Positions 8,249 to 20,880 of a DNA stretch of 64,000 nt are shown here, one piece after another. The stretch's first letter is position 1, and each line of letters starts with the position of its first letter. The stretch is from NCBI RefSeq assembly GCF_040958095.1, contig NC_091172.1, positions 7,853,314 to 7,917,313 on the forward strand, read 5' to 3'. The notes beneath the pieces were generated by a model. That model was not told the DNA's origin, did no database searches, and worked only from the letters and a program-made list of their open reading frames with translations. This stretch comes from Procambarus clarkii (Eukaryota > Arthropoda > Malacostraca > Decapoda > Cambaridae). The translations under genes and the position numbers were made by a program.

Positions 8249-11200
8249 TTTTGGGGGAAGCCCTTTGTGACTCCCTAAAGCGTGCACTCATGAAGGAAGA
8301 AAAGCCTTGATAGCCTTAGGTGGGTGTTGGGTTCGTTATGTTTCTGGTTAGGTGAAACAGTCGCACCTTTTACGGAGTAGCATACCCAAAGATGGGCATT
8401 GTGTTACGATCAAAGTTTCATTGTTCCTCTTCGTAAAAAATGCGATTGTTTTGCTTATCCCGAACAACCCACCTAACCCATCGATGGAGATGCCTAGAAA
8501 ACAGTGTTTAAGAACATGGAGACGTATAGGTGAAGGGAAACATTTGGAAATGGGAATTTAAGAAGCTGGAGAGGTACAGGTGAAGGACAAAGTTTGGAAA
8601 GGGAAATTTAAGATGTAGAGGTACAGATGAAGGTGAAGGGAAAGAAAAACTGACGCAAAGAGGTCGACATCCCGGCATCTGGTAAAGCCACAGGAAGGAA
8701 GTGGCGTCGACAGTCAATTTCATAGAGGCGGGAAGGAACCAGGACAGACTGTCGGCCTGAACATTGGACACTTTCTGAACGTGAATAGCATGAAGAGCCA
8801 AACCCTGAGAACTCAGCAGGCGAGTTACTCGAAGAGAGTAGCTCCAAAAAGACAGGGACCAAAGAGACTCCCCCTAGTTGAGACATTGAACCGTGGGGGA
8901 AGATTTCAAATGGAGCCAGATCACAGAACCCACTAGAATCTGAACCCTCTGCAGCGTCTGCTACATGGCTGCAACCTCCGAACTACACTGTGTGCCTGAC
9001 GGAGGAAAGGAGGCCAACAACCCTGGCCAGACTGGTGAGCGCTGGTCATAAAGCCCTAACCAAGAGTTAGGAGTGGGGAAGGGGGGGGGGGAGGCACCAA
9101 GGAAAAAAACATCATTTTTTGATGGTTGAAAAAATTTGATTTTTTTTTCATCAAATTCCATGAGGAAGCCAGCGACACAGCAGCTGGCGCAGGACCCCCT
9201 GGAGTCTGCATCCAGCGAGTGCAAGAGTGGCAAAATTGGCTGCTCCAAAGAAACCAAAACAGCCACTGAAGCCAAAGCCTGCCCAGAGAAAAGAGCAGAA
9301 GGGCAAAGTTCAGGCTCCCGCACAACTCCTGGAGCAACCGCCAAGTCACCCAGCGTCCCATCAATACCAAGAGATGGCATTGCTGTAGCCAGAGCAAGGC
9401 CGTGGGAGGCAGGGAAAGTGATGCCGACCAAGAGTCCCAAAAGTGGCCCAACCAAGTCTGAACCTGGGACGGAACCAACCAGGAATTCTGCCAGGTCACC
9501 AGCGTTCTTGCAATTTGGTTCTTTCCCAGCAGGCTGGGTAAGAACCAAATCTCTGGTTAGCAGAGACACAGATTGGCTGTGAGCCGATGCCAGCCTGTGG
9601 TCGAGGTAGACAACACCCTGACACTCAACAACCAAAGACAGGCCACCACAACCCAAGCACGTAAAAATGCAGAGTGCCAGATTGAGCCCAAATGGGAGAA
9701 CCTAAATGTAATTGGGTTCGTGGAAAGTACGTATGACCCAGCATCAGGCTCTAAGGATTCTACCTCGACCAATATGAGGCGAGGCCTAGCTCAATCAAAC
9801 TGCCATGGAAGGCGAGAACAACACCCAGAAACACAAGTCAGAAAGAGGCCGACCAGCAGTGGCTGCAGAAGACAGGAACTGAGAAATAATGTCCCCAAGA
9901 AACAGGAACGCGGAAAAGGGGAGAAGTGGAGATGCCGAGCCCATGCCGAGACCAAGGACCAGGCCTACACAGCCTGTCGACATACAAGATGGGAAGCGAA
10001 AACCGCGGCCACTACCTCCCGAAGGATTGGAGCATATAGTTCGAGGAGGCCGCCAATGCAGAAGCAGTAGAGCCCAGAACCCATACAAGAGAACTACACT
10101 GAGTGTCCCAACATCCTCCTTGAGCTAATCACAAAGAAACACCAGGAGGCTCAAGAAGCACACGATGGAGCCCAAGTGCAAGCAAGCACGATGGACATCC
10201 GCAGCTAACGCAGCCGACAAATGAGTAACATGAGCATGCAGCTGCACAAGACCAACATCACGGGAGAGTGCAGAAGCAAAGAGGCATGCAATGAGAGGTA
10301 CCAAAGAGCCCCCCAGAAACACCTGTAACACAGGAGACACCTCCCGCCACTCAAGCGCATGGGAACAACAGAAACACTGCAAAGCCCCAAGGGTAAATAA
10401 AGGACAGTCTGCCAGCCAGGATGACTTCGGAAACTCAGAATGCAACCAAAAAAGGGCGAAGAGCCAAACTTAAAAAAAAAAGAGACCGGGGACCAATACT
10501 GAGGCAGAATCCAGGTCGCGCTGAAGGTACTCATAAAGGGCTCCCGAGCCCCAGCCAGAGAAAGTGAGAGGAAGTCTGAAAGGACGAAACCAAAGAACCC
10601 AAAAGCACTCGGAAACGAACCCAGGGATGAGCCACACCCACATCGAATGCACACAGTGAGGGAGAAAAACTAAACCCCACCCCTCCCCCAGCAATAAAAA
10701 AAACTACAGAAGGCATTAAGCCAATGAAGAGTCAAACGGGACCCAAGGGCCCAATATTGACTCCCCCAAGCCTAAGAAACCACAGAAGAGGGCCCCAGGG
10801 CAGAGCCTACTCCACCACCCAGGATAGAAAAGCAATCCTAAGGGAATGGCCTCAGAAAAGGGGGGGGGGGGAAGATAACCGGAAGACCCAGAAGCCTCAG
10901 GGAAAATGGTAGGCTCGACTGCCTCCATGGCCAGGTCGGAAGGGGCAAACCCCGGATCCGTCCAAGCCACATCCCAAGCTAAACCCCGCCCTAGCCTCAA
11001 AACCCTCAGATGCATCAGGGACAGAAGAACCGGGGGGGGGGGTGGGGGGGGGGTATAATAATGGCCACACACCCACCGGGGAAGGAAGAGGTGCTGACAG
11101 AAAAAAAATACAGTTGAGGAAACTAGCACCCCCAAATCGAAGCAGGACAGCTAACTTGGACTGCAGAAACACAAATGCAAAGCGGTCGCTGTCAGATATT

Positions 11201-12553
11201 CTGGAACATCAAGAGGAGGGTGGATAAGAAGAGCAATGCGCAGCAAACAAGTTTCACATGACTCTAGGTCGAAGGTGTCACTGACCCAACAGGCAGCATG
11301 GCAGTGACAAAGAATGAACGTCGCCTGGTGACACAGATTCGTGGCCACCAGGAATCTGGTGGCCAAATGGCCAACTCTCAATATCTCACAAAGCGAGAGC
11401 AGGTTTGGCAAAGGTATCTACAGTACCATCGAACCCACTGGGAATATCCAAGGTCTGCAGGGTGAGCTCCCTGCAGGTATATTCGGGCACTTACAATGCA
11501 ACGCCTGTAACCCCCTATACAGCAGTATAGTCACCCCTTGAAATTCGACGCCAGTGGAAGGGCAAGAGACCACAGCGGATGATTCACACCCAGACTTTAG
11601 GTAAAACCTAATGGAAGCAGGAACAGTTTGAATAAAACCCCTAAGTGGAATGCAGCCCAAATGGAACAAAAAGCCTCGAAGGATCAAACAATAAAACAAG
11701 GACCGCAAACTCTCAAGGCACCAGGCCACGGAGAATGAGTAAACAAGGTAGAAACGTAGACCCAACCAGGCATATAAGCTGGAGGGACCACCTCAGCAAG
11801 CCAGCAAGGTTAGCACAAACCATAGTGCGCCCCACCAGACAAAATCCACTCCTGACCCGTGGAAAAACAGACAGTCCTAGACAACCAGTTTACCTGATGA
11901 GCGAGGGCCACCACATGCGAGAAGACCCCCTAAGGGAGGGGAACCCCGAACCCTGACAGCACAAAGATAGTACTCCACGAGCACACATTGAAGGAAACCC
12001 TGAGCACATGCAGCTTCAAGCACACTAAACTCCTGGCTAATGCTGCACAAACATGTACAATAACAGCTTCAAAAGCAAACACCAGTAACCAGAAGACAGG
12101 AGACAAGAGCCAGAGCGAACTGAGAGGGCAACCAGCACTTTCTACATCAGTATAAGAACTGATGGTCCACTGGAACAGCCGGCTAACTCAGTCTGCCTCC
12201 CTCCCCCACAAACAAGGGGAGTGGTAGCTTGCACTAGTTTCATGAATTTTCAATTGCTTATTTTCATTGTTGGGGGAGTTCTCTCAGATGATTTGGAGCT
12301 AGAGTCTCGTTTCTAACCAAGCAGTGGTCTGTTTTGTTTCACTGACTTTCTGAGTGCCTTCCCTTGGCTGACTTGAATAAATTTACAAAGAAATTTGTCA
12401 TAGTCACTGTTCCTTGCACCTCTCTGAGGGGGTCAGGTTCTGGCTCATAGTCCCAGTAGACCAATAAGAACTCTGCAACTGATGGCACCTTGTAGTCTGG
12501 CACTAAATAAGTATAGTAGCTTCAGGAAGTCACTGGGTTCCCCGAAAATACAG
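8249..12553 (-). mobile_element. Decayed DIRS-like element keeping the RT region
   Basis: Inverted ends (GGGGGAAGCCCTTTGTGACT left; AGTCACTGGGTTCCCC right) and a right arm at about 12240-12550 complementary to the 7.74-8.04 kb unit enclose 4.3 kb. Minus-strand coding remnants of RT and RNase H lie at 8.65-9.75 kb. The rest, 9.8-12.2 kb, has no intact frame, and is taken as gag and leader. The recombinase is not seen, since only about 400 bases follow the RNase H region. Confidence 0.65.
8650..9660 (-). pseudogene. DIRS-like reverse transcriptase/RNase H remnant
   Basis: Fragments in shifting frames: GVVYLDHRLASAHS (about 9570-9610, the YLDD box with the last aspartate changed to histidine), SQVQTWLGHFWDSWSASLSL and RLLQELCGSLNFALLLFSLG (9250-9470, the thumb), and VSNVQADSLSWFLPASMKL (8720-8780, RNase H end). 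The WLGxxWD...SLSLP and SNVxADxLSRF patterns are those of DIRS1-group proteins. It is certainly inactive. Confidence 0.68.
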
Positions 12554-13084
12554 TATTACAGTACAAAATTGATCAATACTTTATCAGCATTGATACATGA
12601 TACAACTGTGGAACTTCTACAACAGTATGATTTGTCTTAGTGAAAATAATGTATGGTTATACCAAAAGCATTTGGTCACAGTAATAACTTGACTTATCAA
12701 GTTCCTAGCATTGTGAATGAGTTGTATTAATAGTCACATATTAATACAACTTATTCCTCCATTAATATGAGACTAGTTAACACTGACAATAATATGAATC
12801 TTACTGTGAACCATTAAGAATGATGATGGAATTTACAAATAGTTTAAGTCAAGAATATTTTTTCAATTTATACACTGTAATGTGAAGATTGATATTGCTG
12901 ATTCATATCATTTGCACTCCTATTATAGTGAAGCACAAAATGAGTCATCAGGTTTATAAAGACTATACTAGCTTATAGGGACTCTGTGGTCAGTGACATG
13001 TAATGTTTATCTGAAGGGACCAGAATATTACTTGTCGAAACCTTTGTTTGGTGCAGAGTTCTGTCTGAGCTTCCATGATCTCAG

Positions 13085-13195
13085 TGTGTGTTGTGTGGTG
13101 GTGAAGGAACATCGTCGTCCCTTCATTTTCTAGTGTGTGGTCTGGTCAACATAGTTCAGCCACATTATTGTAACTCATCGCCTTCATGTGGTGGT
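13085..13195. repeat. Half of the snapback repeat
   Basis: CATCGTCGTCCCTTCATTTT, GTGTGTGGTCTGGTCAACAT and CAGCCACATTATTGTAACTC form a single right arm. Confidence 0.8.
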
Positions 13196-14756
13196 GAAGC
13201 TTGGCATTTAATGTTTTTGTTACATTACCAAGTGTGATACTGTTAAAAGCAATCATAATTGCAACCACTCTTCCATCAGACTTTGTACATTAGAGTTGCC
13301 ATGTTAATGTCTTTAATGATCCTGCTGCAACAGTGTTTGGCCCATTTCTTTCTAAGCCATAATGTGTCATGACCTGGGATGAAGGCAAGTTAGAAGATAA
13401 GTGAGTATGTACTGGTATAAAAATAATCTATTTTCCAGCTAAGGATCTGCCTTGCGTCTTTTCAAGAGAACAGAATTTAAGCAAGTTAAATATAATCTGA
13501 AGATTAATGTTCTATTTTAAATATGTATGTATGATATAAAATGAACAATAGTAATCCTGAACAATTAGAAGAATACTGCAGTGCTCTTAGTACCAAAAAT
13601 AAAAGTAAATATTTGCTAAACTACGTGTACATTATTTGTGATAGCAGCAAAACATTGTTACAGTATTTAGTTACAATGCATGCCAGCTTTCTGAGGTAAT
13701 GTGACTACTCTAACAAATTTGAGGCAATGTGGTTCCTATGCATTTGTTGGTTTACTAAAATCATTGTATTTTAATGTTTGCACATGCACAAAGAATTCTA
13801 TACAATACCGAGATGAATAATTTAGTGTGTATTACTAATAAGATGATGCAATGTCTGGCAATTATATTATTATTACATTCTGACCTTAACTCTTTTTATT
13901 CACTACATTGGCCAGTTTGCTATAACTGTATACCAGCTCCTGTATGTCATGGCCTTGGGACAACTATTACTTAAATTATTAGTATTATGAGCAAGAGGTA
14001 AAAATATGTGAAAATGATAGGGTGACAGCAGCAGGCAACACAACTTGTGATGACTGTAACTCAACTTTTTGAACAAATGTCAGATGTGGGAGTAAATATG
14101 GATGTGGCTGCCTGGTTTTATGAAGCCATCATTTTGTCATCATAATTTAAAACTTTCTCATTCATACACACTGTAATCTTTGTAATTAACTGCCTGCATC
14201 CTATTGTATGTGATTTTTACATGAGAAAGTTGAACAATACTTATATCACCTATTTTCAGTACAGCATTATAATTTTGTATCAGCATAAGATTTTGACACT
14301 AACTGGTTTCCTGTGATGTAATAGAGAGGGTTGGGGAACTGACCGTGGGTGACTTTCTCTGTGAAACCTGAAGTGCATCATGTGTCCTTCTGTAAGGCTG
14401 TGTGGCTCAGGGGAGTGCTAAAACCCACTATTAATAAACTGGCCAGTGGGCTGAAGCTTACCCGGCCAATAAATTGGTACATTATTTCTACTTTTGACTT
14501 TATTTTTCCAGCCTTCTACTTCATTCACCAGTCAGGCCAAAAGGATCACATCATAATAAACAACATAAGGGCAGTGGATGATGGCAATTTTGATTTTACT
14601 TTTATATGTTGCAATGAAATTATAAGAACTTCAAACTACCTGTCACTGTTGCAGGAACCTGTATAAATGAAATTCACCTTATTCCTTTCATAAAGAATAT
14701 AAACGTGCCAGCTGTAAAGCACTTTTTCTGTAAATTACTATGATTTGTTATTTTAG

Positions 14757-14975
14757 CTGTCAGAAGTAATAGAGGAAGAAAGTGGATGGTGTGTTGTAAG
14801 GAACAACAGTACCATGTTTATTAAGGCTTGTTTTTTACTGGTGGCATTAATCACCCTGATATTTACCACATCTGTGGCCCTTGAACAAATCTCATTTACA
14901 ACACATCAGTCACACACTTCCTTTTCTAGTCCTACTACAGCATTTCTTTATATTTCTTCATTCATATTCTTGTAG
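14757..14975 (+). CDS. Candidate terminal exon with one hydrophobic segment
   Basis: A frame of 72 codons opens directly after the acceptor-like TTGTTATTTTAG. It encodes LSEVIEEESGWCVVRNNST, then the hydrophobic stretch ACFLLVALITLIFTTSVAL, then a Ser/Thr-rich end and a stop. An internal ATG at 14814 would give 53 residues with a signal-like start. I recognise no family. The region has no repeat that I can see, which mildly favours a host exon, but chance is not excluded. Confidence 0.25.
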   Translation: MSEVIEEESGWCVVRNNSTMFIKACFLLVALITLIFTTSVALEQISFTTHQSHTSFSSPTTAFLYISSFIFL

Positions 14976-15613
14976 ATCGAACATTTCGGCTGAATGACTC
15001 TTAAATGTAAACAATCCCCTCTATCTACATCAATATCGGTCATTCCTACCTAGATGGGTAGGTATGAACCTACCTCCTACCTACCTTCACGAGTTTAAGC
15101 TGTCAATACAGTTGGATTTTTTAATTATCTGCAAAATTTGTTTCAGGAAAAGTCACCTACATTTTATATAACATAATGGTAACAAAATCTATAACAAATC
15201 AACCTGTTGTCAATATTCTTGGAAATGGAATTCGAGTAATGTTATCTGGGAATTTATATAAAATTGAAAAGTGTATTTTAATGTGTGAAATATGTGTACT
15301 ATTTACTTTAAACAATACAATATAAAAGAAAGTAATCACATACATGAAAAATGTGCTTTTTCCTAACACAGAGAAGACAAAGCAGATAAAACCACAGAGT
15401 ACTACAGTACAGTATACTGAAATATAGTAATATATGTTCAAAAGATTGCATACTAAGTCTAGGTTCCGTTGACTCTATACTTGAATACTCAGTACTGAAG
15501 CCACATTGTAACATGATTAATCTATTCTTTCAAAATTAGGATTTTGAGGAGGCTGACAAGCAATTCAATGAGCTGTTACGCTAAAAAAATATATACTATA
15601 TATATTATAGTGG

Positions 15614-15642
15614 AATAATAATAATAATAATAATAATATCAA

Positions 15643-15678
<36 letters not shown>

Positions 15679-15680
15679 GT
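15614..15680. repeat. (AAT)n/(ATT)n microsatellite pair
   Basis: A run of AAT units is followed by a run of ATT units around ATATCAATATT, so the tract as a whole can fold back on itself. Confidence 0.95.
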
Positions 15681-15719
15681 AATGGTAATTTCTCACACAC
15701 GTAATAACATAGGATAAAA

Positions 15720-15954
15720 ACCCACACTCATGTATTTGTGAATTTTATGTAAATATTGACACTAAGTCTTATCCCACTCTCGAGTGCTCTGTCAAGGTCT
15801 GAGTATGTTGTTAAGACAAGACTTACATCTCGACCTAACAGAGATGTAAGTCTCGTCCTAACCACATACTCAAGACCTTGATAGAGCACTAAGGAGAGTA
15901 GGAAAAGATGGTGTAAATCTTGACATAAAATTCACAAATACATAAGTCTGAGTT
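15720..15954. repeat. Long imperfect palindrome (foldback/MITE candidate)
   Basis: Two arms of about 112 bases flank the nine-base spacer GACCTAACA. Paired landmarks are GTATTTGTGAATTTTATGT with ACATAAAATTCACAAATAC, AGTGCTCTGTCAAGGTCT with its near-complement, and GACTTACATCTC with GAGATGTAAGTC. Pairing is roughly four bases in five. No coding sequence is present. Confidence 0.88.
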
Positions 15955-16363
15955 ATGGAATAATCCAACGGAATAATCCTACAATAATAATAATAATAAT
16001 AACTGAGAACCAGTCTTAATATCTATCTTTAGTAGCAGTTCCCAGGCAAGGTCACCAGAATAAACGAAAGTAGTAAATGTGATAATGATGATGATAATAA
16101 TATTAACAATGAAACACTAAAGAGTGAATTTAGAAAAGATAAAATGCATTTACATTTTGAGTAGAATTTAAAACCAACAAAATACTAGAGAAGAATTATG
16201 TGTACTCACACACTGCGAGAGAAGTGTCCTCGATCACCTAAATAACTCTGAATAACAACTTTAAAATAAATGGGAACATTAACAAAATATATAAAACAGT
16301 GCAGAAAATGTGGCTTATTCCACAGTCCTGTTGAAATATTTACTTCAGTTCCTGTATTATGCA

Positions 16364-16808
16364 TCCCATACCCATGCTATGAGTGGTAGTGGACACCATA
16401 CCCATGCTATGGGTGGTAGTGGACACCATACCCATGCTGTGGGTGGTAGTGGACACCATACCCATGCTATGAGTGGTAGTGGACACCATACCCATGCTGT
16501 GGGTGGTAGTGGACCCAATACCCATCCTGTAAGTGGTATGGCCACTACCACCTATACCCATGCTGTGGGTGGTAGGGGAACCCATACCCATCCTGTAAGT
16601 GGTATGGCCACTACCACCCATACCCATGCTGAGGGTGGTAGTGGACCCCATACCCATGCTGTGGGTGATAGTGGACCCCATACCCATCCTGTAAGTGGTA
16701 TGGCCACTACCACCCATACCCATGCTGTCGGTGGTAGTGGACCCCATACCTATCCTGTGGGTGATAGTGGACCCCATACCCATCCTGTGATTAGTAGTCC
16801 CATGAGTG
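16364..16808. repeat. Minisatellite, 30-bp and related units
   Basis: About fifteen units of the type CCATACCCATGCTGTGGGTG-GTAGTGGACA alternate with a longer variant carrying GTATGGCCACTACCACC. Because the units are multiples of three, both strands stay open (183 codons + strand, 165 codons - strand), rich in His/Gly/Ser or Met/Gly/Ser. I regard this as repeat, not gene. Confidence 0.93.
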
Positions 16809-16859
16809 GTGGTAGAAAAGGTTATAAACACACACATAATGTGAGCAGTGAGCAGCAGT

Positions 16860-17800
16860 GAGTTAGTTACTATTTTAACATAAATATCAATACAGTAGTA
16901 TGTTCAGTTAGGGGTTAGTTTAGTTTAGTTTAACGAGTACAGAATCACATACCGTATAAATTACTGTACATTGAATGATTAAATACCGATTTACTAAATA
17001 TATTAAGTGTTGTACTTTTACAACACTTTTGAAGGTTTGTTAAACCTTCAATTATTTGCGTATAACTTTATTCAATGGTGACCAACTTTATCTGCTTTGT
17101 CAAAGGAAGAACATCATGTTTTTCATAGCCTAAAAGTACATTCACTAAATCTTAAAAAAAATGAAAATATATGAATAAAGATTTATGTATGTACAATAAA
17201 AAATATGAAGAAACATAGTTTTGAGAGATGACATGCTCCAGCATACCTAAATTTATCAGCCACTATGTATTTTATTTTTAAGATTACCTGTCATTACCTA
17301 TATTTTTTTTGAGGGGGGGGGGAGGAGGGAGCTTAAACTGAAAATAGATATAAATCATATGTTGAATACTGTATAATGAAATGACCTTTCCTAGCTGGCC
17401 ACTCAGAAGCTTCTTGTAGCTGTGGCACTTTGATTTCCAAGCCTCATGGAATTGCACCAGGATTCTGAGACTAACTCGAGTCGATCGAGAGCCAGGACCA
17501 GAATCTGGTTCTCTTCATGAGACAAGGCAAACTTGAGGTTCTAAAATTAACCCAAAATTTGAGAAAAAAAACTTGAAAGCATAAGCACAACAAAATAAAC
17601 AAATGCCTGGAGTTAGAAACCTTCAGGTAAACAGGATAAACAACTGCCGCTGCAGGGTAATTATCCCAGCTATGATGCGCACACACTTGAACAACCAGCC
17701 CACCAAAATCCCTATCCTGGCTAGGAGGTAGGATAACTGGAACTGGTTGCTGAAACCAAGACACCCACTTTCAACAAAACTGTGAAACTTACACCACCAG
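16860..17800. other. AT-rich spacer
   Basis: No gene is seen. TTAGTTTAG repeats at 16910-16935 and a G-run near 17310 are the only simple features. Confidence 0.6.
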
Positions 17801-17819
17801 GATAAGGAGAGGAGAGAAA

Positions 17820-18200
17820 GTTAAAATCATTTTGAGGTAATGGAGTGACTTGAACCAATGTTCTGGTAAGTCCCAGACATCTGCCTTAATTGACTCGGCC
17901 ACAATGGTACAAAAGTCACTCCGTTGCCTCAAAATAATTTTTACTGACATATCACACCATTGTGATTTCATTGCAATCTGATGTGGGACGTAAGAGTATG
18001 AACGCCATTACTATAGGCCAGTGTGTGGTCAGGTCCTCCAGAACCTCACAGAGAATTCAGTAGACTTCCGGATTGGTCGACTTTTGTACCTTCGTGGTCA
18101 AGTCGGTTAAGGCAGATGTCTGGGAATCACCAGAATGCTGGTTCAAAACACACTATTGCCTCAAAATAATTTTCATTGACATATCATGCCATTGTGATTT
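17820..18200. repeat. Two inverted copies of another tRNA-derived SINE
   Basis: The right copy (+, 18085-18200) has GTGGTCAAGTCGGTTAAGGC, box B-like GCTGGTTCAAA, then CAAAATAATTTTCATTGAC and GTGATTTCATTG. The left copy (-, 17820-17915) has GTGGCCGAGTCAATTAAGGC and CATTGGTTCAAGTC. A loose third tail lies at 17930-17980. Confidence 0.7.
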
Positions 18201-18368
18201 CATTGTGAGCGGAGAGGAGAGAACATGGTAATGAACAGGAAGGAGACTCCTGGAATGGCTTGAGGACAGCATCCGTGGCTGGGGCACAGATTACAAGACA
18301 GGTGATAAGGTGTTCGATGCCAGGGCCAAGATCGATTCACAGCTGCCCCAAGATCTGTATTGCACAAA

Positions 18369-18850
18369 ACCCAACATTGAATGTAATGAAATGCCTCTTT
18401 ATGGAGGAGCCCCTGTGGCTCCATGAAGCTATCTTGCTGAGATTGCTCCATACTAAAAGGTCACATTAGTAGTGGACGTTCTGTTTGGCCTACTGGAGAC
18501 CAGAGCCAGAACCTAGCATGCTCACGAGGTAGAGAGAGCAGGTGACAATTTGCCACCCCACTAGAAAAAGCCTTCAGAAAGTCGGCAAAGCTTTATAGAC
18601 AACTGGAGGGTTCAGAGAAAATGAACCCTTAAAACTGGCAAACAACAATGCAAACAGCCCATCCCCATAAACAAAGGCAAAATCTATTCCATGCACCTGC
18701 CAAACTCCCTGTTTATGAATGAAAAATGGTTTACACACAACATAACTGATGACGTCTGAACACTTCCGGAATAAGTAGTTCGCTGATGTCTTTAGTTCGA
18801 ACCACAACACTGTAGATGCTTCAGCCACGTACTAAAAATACAGTACAAAT
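18369..18850. repeat. DIRS-type terminal unit, partial
   Basis: CAACATTGAATGTAATGAAA, AGGAGCCCCTGTGGCTCC and GGCCTACTGGAGACCAGAGC match the left part of the unit, and the inside (CAACTGGAGGGTTCA) matches 33250-33280. The right end is not found. Confidence 0.7.
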
Positions 18851-19287
18851 AATCGCCAACAAAATCTAAACGCCTAACCTAACCAATGCCTATATATGCA
18901 CAATATGCTAATATATTATAATATTAATTTATATTTGAGTACATTCCTATTTTGAATGAGCAGCATATTAAAATTTATGAATGTATCTTTGGGGTCGACC
19001 ACTGGAGGGAATGGACTTGGTCTAAGGACGGGTTGTTGCAAATGATTCACACACAACATGAGATTCACTCAAACTAACTCAAAACTTGTTAGTACTAACT
19101 ACTACCAACCTATCTCAATGCATCTAGCTACAAAGACCCACTCCAGAACTTTTTTTTTGTTTTTAAGTACGATGGATTGAAAGAGGGAAATAGACAAACT
19201 AGACTCCCGAAAATGGCTGAAAACTGCACATCTACAGGCAAGACTTGCAGCAAGCATTTGCCTTTGAATCCATATGAACCAGATTAA

Positions 19288-20880
19288 AATCCCAGCATTG
19301 AATGTAATGAAATGCCAATTTCTGGGTGAGCGCAGGTGGCTTCCTGAAGCTATAGTGGTGATATACAAACAAACAAATACAAATATTTATTCAGGTAAAG
19401 TACATACATACAAGGTGAGATACAAAAGTTGATGGGTTTATAGATAGAGCTAGTACATACAATGCCTAAAGCCACTATTACGCAAAACGTTTCGGGCTGG
19501 CCAAATATATTGCCAAATTACTAGGTGCCATCAGTCATAGAATTCTTTTAGGCCTACCGGGAGCCATGAGCCAGAACCTGGCCCCGGGAACAAAACCCAG
19601 CCCACTGTAAAACAGAAAACCTAAATAGTAAAGAAGTTACTGCCTGAAAACCCCGATCATTATCACAAGGGACTGGTAGGTGAGCAACATGCAGAAAACA
19701 AGTCCCACATGGCTCAGAGTCAAAGGTGTCACCAACCCATCACAGGCATCATGGCATCCACCATGATGCCTGTGGCACAGGCAATGGACAACCCTAGAAG
19801 TTTCTCAAGGCTAGTGCGGGTTCAGCAGGGACACTCAATGTACCACTGAGCCCACAGGGATTTTTCAGGGTGTACAGAGATATTTCAGATCTACAGGGAA
19901 TGGACCTGCAGGAATCACTGTGCTGCATCATTCCAAATAAGGGAACAGATTTTTTTTTTTTTTTTTAGCAAGAAGTTTGGAATGCAAGAAGACAAGAGTT
20001 GAATAGTCCCTGAAGCAGGTATAATTAGACCATCTCAGCTCACTGGACCCTCAGAGGGCCTACCTCAGTGTATTGTTGTTAGGTTACACAAATTCCAGTG
20101 TGTCAAGCCAGCCAAAACTCACTCCTGACCCCCAGAGAAGACAGAAAGCCAAAAATTAATGGCCATACCCAGGGCGAGGACCACCACAAGCGAGGAAGCC
20201 CTCTAAAGGAGCTAATCCTGAGTGCTCCAACGAAGAGGACCCTGGCAGCACAAGGACAGTGCTAGGGAAGAAAGAAAAGTTTTCTTCACTGTGCATGTGC
20301 ACAGGGAAGACAACCCAGTGCACATGCAGCTCCAAGCACTCTATACTCCTGGGTTACACAACACAAATGTGCATTGGAACAGCCACAATGGCAAAAACCA
20401 CCTCTTAGCTGAAATGGAACATGGGAGCCAGAGCAAAAGAGGGAGCACCTTACACTGTCTACCATCAGCAACAATGGGTTGGAGCAACTGGCTGACCAGC
20501 TTTGCTTCCCTCTTTCCCACAAACAAGGGAGGTCAGTGGGGTGAACGAGCTTGTGCTAGTTTCATAACTTTTCAATCTTTTGTTTACATTGTTGGGAGAG
20601 TTCTATTAGCAAGTTTAAGGCATCAATATTTCCTTATAACTAGCAGTGGTCTGTTTTATCTCTCTGACTTTGTGGGTGCTTCTCCAGTGGTGGCAAACAT
20701 GATTAAAATTCACTGACAATTTGATCATAGTGACACTGCTCTCTGTGCCTCTTTAGCGGGGTTCTCGCTCACTGTCCCCAGTAAGCCCTAAAAGAACTCC
20801 ATGACTGATAGCATCTAGTAGCTTGGCACTGTATCAGCAATGTAACTTCAGGGAACAACAAGGGGGGCTCTCCCAAAAAT
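19288..20880 (-). mobile_element. Decayed DIRS-like element (ends and leader only)
   Basis: The left unit begins CCCAGCATTGAATGTAATGA and is split by the LINE fragment 19366-19512. The right arm, 20520-20880, is complementary in type to it and closely similar to 12200-12550 (AGCAGTGGTCTGTTTT, GTTCTCGCTCACTGTCCCC). The 19.9-20.5 kb interior matches 11.7-12.2 kb. No RT or recombinase is seen. Confidence 0.6.
19366..19512 (-). repeat. LINE 3' UTR fragment inside a DIRS-type unit
   Basis: It shares ATACAAATATTTATTCAGGT, GTACATACATACAAGGTGAG and CGCAAAACGTTTCGGGCTGG with 48462-48590. It interrupts a repeat resumed at about 19513 (GCCAAATTACTAGGTGCCAT). Confidence 0.75.

Larger units (their letters stand above)
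12560..15600. other. AT-rich region with little repeat content
   Basis: Only a snapback half (13085-13195) and the candidate exon at 14757-14975 stand out. A 105-codon frame at 14349-14666 has no recognisable motif. Confidence 0.5.

Noticed and set aside
8961..11172. Many frames of 60-165 codons on both strands
   Set aside because: Except for the pieces matching DIRS RT/RNase H, they lack motifs and overlap each other; they are open because this stretch is GC-richer.
16310..16861. 183-codon frame rich in His/Gly/Ser
   Set aside because: It is the minisatellite translated; unit lengths divisible by three keep both strands open, and no non-repeat coding sequence flanks it.
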